Assembly (NCBI GenBank): GCA_902511005.1
Contig: CABXDN010000003.1
Location: forward strand, 62,001 to 126,000
Length of the DNA stretch: 64,000 nucleotides
Direction: 5' to 3'
Origin: an uncultured Candidatus Poseidoniales archaeon
GTDB taxonomy: Archaea > Thermoplasmatota > Poseidoniia > Poseidoniales > Thalassarchaeaceae
Shown: one piece after another, positions 58,770-64,000 of the stretch
How positions within the stretch are numbered: the first letter of the stretch is position 1
Layout: the number at the start of each line of letters is the position of its first letter
Notes under the pieces: generated by a model
Told to the model about the DNA's origin: nothing
The model's input: the letters and a program-made list of their open reading frames with translations, nothing else
The model's database searches: none
Program-made: the position numbers and the translations under genes

Positions 58770-59915
58770 TCATTCAGTTTTATCCGTAATTACAGTCCCG
58801 CCAGTTTCTTGAAAGCGACGTCTCTGTTTTGCTTTCAGATATTTCAGAGGATGTGTAAGCCATTCTTGATCACAAAGTCGGTCATCCCCTGGAGAAACAG
58901 GACATCTTGCACTTGTTTTTAGAGCGGCACATCCATGAGGCGTATATTTTCCTTCGAATATTTGATTAATCTGATAACTTGTAGTATCCGCATTGTAATC
59001 TGGAGCATTGGCAAAGAATCCACAAGTCTGTTCTTGACTCAATCCCATTGCTAGAGACATGGACGCCAAGAAAAGTCGGCCAGTATGATTCACGTTCACA
59101 CCCTGACTTAATTCACCTACTGCCGACTCAAAACAGGGAGGCCAATCTGCTCTAATGGAGGCATTCATAGGCATCTCTTCCTTTACTTGTTCAGATAGCA
59201 ATTTGGTAACTCTTTCAACCGGATCAATGAATAATTGTGCGAATGAATCATCCATCTTATTCATTCTTTCAACACAGCTATTTGTTAAATCTTCACGGAT
59301 TCTTTCTTTAATCAATCTTGCAGTTCGTTTCCTACTCGATTCACCTGCGCCTGAATTCATACATACCCAACCTTCTTTTAATGGCCTATTTATTAACCTC
59401 CAATAATTCCCTGAAATACGTGGACACAACTCTATAAAATCACTAATTGGAACCCAATAAGTCACCTCTCCTCCGGCTCTTTCTCTTACTTCTTTAATGT
59501 CGGAAAGGTAAGATCTTGCTAAAATATCAAAATTTTCCTTATCCATTCCAAATAATTGATCAGCCCTACTAGCTTCCCCCTCTACCCATCGCGCCAATAA
59601 TCTTTCATTAAATGAAGCACATACTACTAACATCGCATAAAAAAACGACAGCGATTCAGTCATTTTTCCAAGATCTGATGACAAATCAATTGTGGTAGCA
59701 CTATCGACCCCTTCCTTATGCATCACTGATTCCAATAGCCTAACTCTTCCTCTTGATCTCACTTCTTCCAGCCAATGAGCTTCAATTAGGTCCTCTACCG
59801 TTATTCCATTTTTTTCAAGAATTACTCTAAGAAATGTAGCTCCTTGAGGAAGGAAAGGATACCTAGCCATTAACGCCTCATCATCGATGCTCGGTTTGGT
59901 GAGCGGCGTCGGCAT
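58770..59915 (-). CDS. priL: DNA primase large subunit
   Basis: C-terminal Fe-S region PPCFESAVGEL...QEQTCGFFANAPDYNADTTSYQINQIFEGKYTPHGCAALKTSARC...RLCDQEWLTHPLKYLKAKQRRR. Confidence 0.92.
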   Translation of the reverse strand: MPTPLTKPSIDDEALMARYPFLPQGATFLRVILEKNGITVEDLIEAHWLEEVRSRGRVRLLESVMHKEGVDSATTIDLSSDLGKMTESLSFFYAMLVVCASFNERLLARWVEGEASRADQLFGMDKENFDILARSYLSDIKEVRERAGGEVTYWVPISDFIELCPRISGNYWRLINRPLKEGWVCMNSGAGESSRKRTARLIKERIREDLTNSCVERMNKMDDSFAQLFIDPVERVTKLLSEQVKEEMPMNASIRADWPPCFESAVGELSQGVNVNHTGRLFLASMSLAMGLSQEQTCGFFANAPDYNADTTSYQINQIFEGKYTPHGCAALKTSARCPVSPGDDRLCDQEWLTHPLKYLKAKQRRRFQETGGTVITDKTE

Positions 59916-59981
59916 ATTACTGTCATGAACGACGAGGGTTCTTCAATACTCACCGTCTCCTTCCACTGGAGACGAGGTCTA

Positions 59982-60737
59982 ATGTCAACAAATATTGGAA
60001 TCCTCGCTGTTGATAAAAAATTAATCATGATACAGGATGAGGTAAGGAAATTTTTTGAGTGGGACATGAAATCTGATCTAGATAGCGCTCTAGAGATGTT
60101 GTCTTTTGTCGAGGGCTATCCAATTGATATATGGAAGAGGCCACAAAGATTAGTTACTCTAGCAAATTTACGTAGGAGACTAGTGTTACGAGATACAAGA
60201 ATAGCGGTTCTTGGTGCAGCAGTTGAAGAATCCGAGGTCATATCAATCTTAGATTCTTCAACACTATTAGTCGCAGCAGATGGGGCAGTAGGCGTACTTT
60301 CTTCATTATCTGAATCAATCTCTGAAAGGGCATGGGCTCGTCTTGTTTGTATTGTTAGTGATGCCGACGGAGGGGAGGGGACAATTGAAGCGGTAAAAAG
60401 AGGAATACCTGTAATATTACATGCCCATGGAGATAATTTTGAGTCATGGAAAACTCTTTTAGACACTGCATCTAGAAATTCATTCCCTCCTAGATTAGTG
60501 CTTACTCATCAAACACCCGGTGAAATTAATGGAATGTATAATCCAGGAGGTTTTACTGACGGCGACCGCGCAATTTGCTTTTTACTAGCATTGGGCGTAC
60601 CGATTGAAAAAATTTCTTTACTAGGAACTCGGACAGATATAGTGGGAAAATGGTCAGGAGTAACCAAACCTGCTGAGAAAATAATCAAGTTAGAATGGAT
60701 GGCTAAAGTTTTAGATATTATAGGCATAGAATACTAA
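59982..60737 (+). CDS. MptE-like 6-hydroxymethylpterin diphosphokinase (DUF115)
   Basis: VLGAAVEESEVISILDSSTLLVAADGAVGVL; CIVSDADGG; VILHAHGDNFESWK; LTHQTPGEINGMYNPGGFTDGDRAICFLLALG. Confidence 0.88.
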   Translation: MSTNIGILAVDKKLIMIQDEVRKFFEWDMKSDLDSALEMLSFVEGYPIDIWKRPQRLVTLANLRRRLVLRDTRIAVLGAAVEESEVISILDSSTLLVAADGAVGVLSSLSESISERAWARLVCIVSDADGGEGTIEAVKRGIPVILHAHGDNFESWKTLLDTASRNSFPPRLVLTHQTPGEINGMYNPGGFTDGDRAICFLLALGVPIEKISLLGTRTDIVGKWSGVTKPAEKIIKLEWMAKVLDIIGIEY

Positions 60738-63700
60738 TCACAAGAAATCGCCTAAAGTCATCACAGTGACACGATCATTATTGAATAATGAATCAGTACT
60801 CTCAGTTAACCATTTAACCCGCTGTTCTGTATACATATCAACTCCATAATTTTGAATAATTCCTTCTGTAACTTTGATGTATTTTCTCACGGCTCCCTCA
60901 GAAACAGTTAGTATGACATTTCCTCCGCATTCAGTAGTATCTTCCCCTCTTCTAGCAGACAACCCACCAATTTCTAATTTACGTCTTTGAATACATTTTC
61001 CTGCCAGAGGCATTCTTCTATATTTTTCTCCGCATTTCACACATCTAACTTTCTGTCTAGTAAATGCTACAAGATTTCCTCTTAAATCTGGTAAAAAATG
61101 AGACTCAATAACTTGTGAAGCCACCTTTTCGACCCTAACGCTCCTCAATAAACTTCCAATAGCCAATTGCCCATTCATCTTATCTTCCATTGATTTCAAG
61201 GTTTTATATGAGGAATTAGTAGGCCCTGCGTCCAAATTTCCTGATTCATGAGTCCACCCATATCCTCGTAAATCTCCTATGGTGCCCAAACGAGACTCTA
61301 CTGTTTCCACGAGATTACTAAGTTCATTAGGATGTGGTTGCTTGAGTGTTTCCTCGTAAAATCTTCTTGAATAATTATGCGAACAATCCACATTAAGAGC
61401 CTCTTTATCTATTTCACTAGGATTTAATCTAGTAGTTAGAACAAGGGGCGCATCCATTCTCCCACCTCTCCCCGAGGGTAAGATATGTTTTGAAAAATTT
61501 AGCAAACCATCCATTAGCATCAGTATACTATCTTCGTCTCCATCGCAATTCCTTCTTTTTGCAGCATGGAAAAGTGGATGCGCGTATCCTGCAGAGGCTT
61601 TCGTCCAGCCAATTATTCGACACAAAACCCCTCCAGAGGTATGAGGAGCAAGTCCTATTGCCAATGAGCCAACAATATCTTCAACACTTTTGACATTATA
61701 AAAAGGCTTCATTTTATAGAATCTAACTAATAGGTCATCTACAAAATTACAAGTCGAGATCAGATGTTCTTCAGCATTTAGAGAGGGTATAATATCTTGA
61801 GGGAATAATTCTAAAATTTGGTCGTCTGATGATAATTTTTCGCCAAAAACATCTTTTTCATAACCTAAGTCGTATAATTTCTTCCAAGAAGTATATATTT
61901 CCTTAGGCTTGAAATGAGTAACTGGAACATCAATCATATCGTATCTCGAGGTTCCATCTCGGAATACAGAAACTCCATGTTTACCACGAAGAATACCTTT
62001 TTCAATAGGTTCTGGCGTTTGGCCTACTGAGAGCAACTCTTTCTGCGCCTTGATCATTTTAGGTAATCTATCTAAGCCCAATGATCTTCTTTTCACTTCC
62101 AGTAATTTATCTAATTCGACAGTGGTTCTTTCTCCTTTCCTTCTCCTATTATTGCTCCCTCTAGATTTCCTCTCAATCGTTTTACCGCCACACTCTGTAG
62201 CTTCACCCGCTAGAATTCTATTGTGACAAATAAGATTAGGGGACTCTTTTCCACACTCTTGACAAATCCTTCTTCCCATTTCAACTCGAATTCTTCCTTT
62301 ACTAGCAGCCTGTATTAGTAATTTCTGTGAACCACCATTTTCACCAATAGGATATAACGCATGAGTTACTGGTTTCAATTCTCTTCTTGCTGATTTTTCC
62401 GGTCTACCCATCCTAGCTCCAATTCTACAAGGTACAGAATCTTCCCATCTAAAATTTGAAACTTTTCTCACGATCCAAAGGCTTCTTTCCACTTCATTTT
62501 CATCGATTAGAATTTTTGATTTAGATAATTCTTCGATATTATCTGTTCCACTGTCTACAATCTTCATTGCTGCCTTTTCTCCAGCCTTTTCAGTTTCCTG
62601 GATATTCATTCCAGCCTGCCGCGCCGCAGTAGTCGCTACAATCCTTTCTAGATCTCTTTCGTGTTCTAATTCTTCAACACGTTTAGATTCGTGATTAATT
62701 ATTGAATAAGCGTTTTGTATTTTTTGAACTCTTTGTTCAATATGTGATTCAACATCTGTTTTTTTCCTGATATTTTGTTGATGAGTTTCTAATCCAAGTC
62801 CTTCTAAGAGTGATTCCCAATTTTTTTCGATAATTATATTCCCCTCTTCATGAAAATGCTCTACCCCCAGAGTCATCAGAGATGATTTTAGCACTCCATT
62901 ATTTTTAACATCCGTCCATCTTGGCCATTTTTTAGATATTTGAAGTGGCAATTCATTTTCCTTTAGAGCATCTTCACGCGGCCAACTTGATGCTACTTGA
63001 GGTATACAAATACTCCCATCGACAATTTTTGAATTTGTTAAGTGATGAATCATCACAGGTATGAATGTCATTGGTAAATCGGACCACCATAGATTCCATG
63101 GTGGAGGAATAGCGGTTCCATATTCTAATGATATTAATTTTATTTTTTCCCAATCTAATTCTAATTCTCGGAGATGCATTACCCATTTACGTTTCCTCCA
63201 TTTCCTATCTAATGGATTTTCGCCACCTCTCTTTATTGCCCCATTAAACGGCAACCCATCTGGTAACGAACTTCGTTCTATACCCAATATATTAGCAAAA
63301 TTTTGTACTTTCATAGGCATATCCAAAGATTCAACTAAATCTGAAGCCCACCAATCTTTATTATACGCCGAAGGCACTAAATTTTTATTATTTTCAAGGA
63401 ATTCGCCGTAACCAATCAATATTTCCCCAGCATCCCAAATAGATTTGACATTAGAGACATTTAATCTCCAGTCTTCCAGATTTCTAATTTTTCGGAATCC
63501 TCCATCTTCCATTAATACGGTGGGACCATCTATTTCTGAGCAAGGAGTTACCGCACACGCTTTCCCAGGTCTTTCGATTTTCATCTGTGTACCTACTGCT
63601 AGAAATCCTCCCATGGCTTCCATTGTGATCGGATTCATCCCTGCTGCAGCTAAACCGGTAATCCGACTTCTTCCATATCTAAGTCTGAATCCGCCGGGTT

Positions 63701-64000
63701 GATTTGGTTCACCAAACACAGGTCTTCCTGCAATTACGTCTTCCATATATCTCCTAATTGGTGTGATCTGTCTTGGTTTGAAAGATTCTATATTTTTATC
63801 ATTACTTTTATTCTTATTTGCAAACTGAGCTATGAATTCCCACCCTTGAATTTTCATTCTTTCAGTATGTTTCTGAACTTTCGGGGCTTTGAGGCACAAA
63901 CCTTCTCCGATTACTAACATCACCCCTCCTCGAATTCGTGTTCGATAAGACCCATTAGAATTAACAATGTTCCTCACTTCTTTATACCCGGAGCATTCGA
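60738..64000 (-). CDS. polC: DNA polymerase D large subunit DP2 (partial; N-terminus beyond right edge)
   Basis: GRPVFGEPNQPGGFRLRYGRSRITGLAAAGMNP; RRNCDGDEDSILMLMDGLLNFSKHILPSGRGGRMDAPLVLTT; frame open to base 64000; the DP2 N-terminal region is missing. Confidence 0.96.
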   Translation of the reverse strand, partial: ECSGYKEVRNIVNSNGSYRTRIRGGVMLVIGEGLCLKAPKVQKHTERMKIQGWEFIAQFANKNKSNDKNIESFKPRQITPIRRYMEDVIAGRPVFGEPNQPGGFRLRYGRSRITGLAAAGMNPITMEAMGGFLAVGTQMKIERPGKACAVTPCSEIDGPTVLMEDGGFRKIRNLEDWRLNVSNVKSIWDAGEILIGYGEFLENNKNLVPSAYNKDWWASDLVESLDMPMKVQNFANILGIERSSLPDGLPFNGAIKRGGENPLDRKWRKRKWVMHLRELELDWEKIKLISLEYGTAIPPPWNLWWSDLPMTFIPVMIHHLTNSKIVDGSICIPQVASSWPREDALKENELPLQISKKWPRWTDVKNNGVLKSSLMTLGVEHFHEEGNIIIEKNWESLLEGLGLETHQQNIRKKTDVESHIEQRVQKIQNAYSIINHESKRVEELEHERDLERIVATTAARQAGMNIQETEKAGEKAAMKIVDSGTDNIEELSKSKILIDENEVERSLWIVRKVSNFRWEDSVPCRIGARMGRPEKSARRELKPVTHALYPIGENGGSQKLLIQAASKGRIRVEMGRRICQECGKESPNLICHNRILAGEATECGGKTIERKSRGSNNRRRKGERTTVELDKLLEVKRRSLGLDRLPKMIKAQKELLSVGQTPEPIEKGILRGKHGVSVFRDGTSRYDMIDVPVTHFKPKEIYTSWKKLYDLGYEKDVFGEKLSSDDQILELFPQDIIPSLNAEEHLISTCNFVDDLLVRFYKMKPFYNVKSVEDIVGSLAIGLAPHTSGGVLCRIIGWTKASAGYAHPLFHAAKRRNCDGDEDSILMLMDGLLNFSKHILPSGRGGRMDAPLVLTTRLNPSEIDKEALNVDCSHNYSRRFYEETLKQPHPNELSNLVETVESRLGTIGDLRGYGWTHESGNLDAGPTNSSYKTLKSMEDKMNGQLAIGSLLRSVRVEKVASQVIESHFLPDLRGNLVAFTRQKVRCVKCGEKYRRMPLAGKCIQRRKLEIGGLSARRGEDTTECGGNVILTVSEGAVRKYIKVTEGIIQNYGVDMYTEQRVKWLTESTDSLFNNDRVTVMTLGDFL

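Noticed and set aside
1-64000. CRISPR arrays, IS elements, prophage or rRNA operon
   Set aside because: No regularly spaced direct repeats, transposase/integrase motifs, phage structural genes or rRNA sequence were recognised on reading both strands.

Overview
This 64 kb window reads as a compact archaeal chromosome segment. The closest fit is a marine Thermoplasmatota lineage such as Marine Group II / Poseidoniales, which is inferred from gene content and not verified. Archaeal hallmarks include PolD DP2 (running off the right edge), PriL, archaeal DnaG, a TCP-1/Cpn60 chaperonin, deoxyhypusine synthase, archaeal phosphopantothenate synthetase, a Pcc1-like KEOPS protein, DUF373 and an MptE-like pterin kinase. 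Mixed with these are bacterial-looking genes (PurH, RsuA-type pseudouridine synthase, bacterial-type MetK, LON-SB, DUF454, DUF805). There are two tRNAs, Leu(GAG) and Cys(GCA), both with encoded CCA. I saw no rRNA, CRISPR array, IS element or clear pseudogene. The most intriguing signal is a roughly 126-nt GC-rich non-coding island just upstream of dnaG (about 26665-26790). It can form a nested A-B-A'-B' pseudoknot plus internal stems and ends about 20 nt before the dnaG start codon, which makes it a candidate undescribed structured RNA or cis-regulatory leader. Other points of interest are a 1,718-aa surface protein with ten thrombospondin-type-3-like calcium repeats, a lipoprotein combining EF-hands with reduced LDLa-like 102-bp tandem repeats and a PGF-like C-terminal tail, a divergent Eco57I/TaqI-like methyltransferase with CRPPW in place of NPPY/W, tandem secreted paralogs sharing a nearly identical 36-bp leader, and several inverted repeats.
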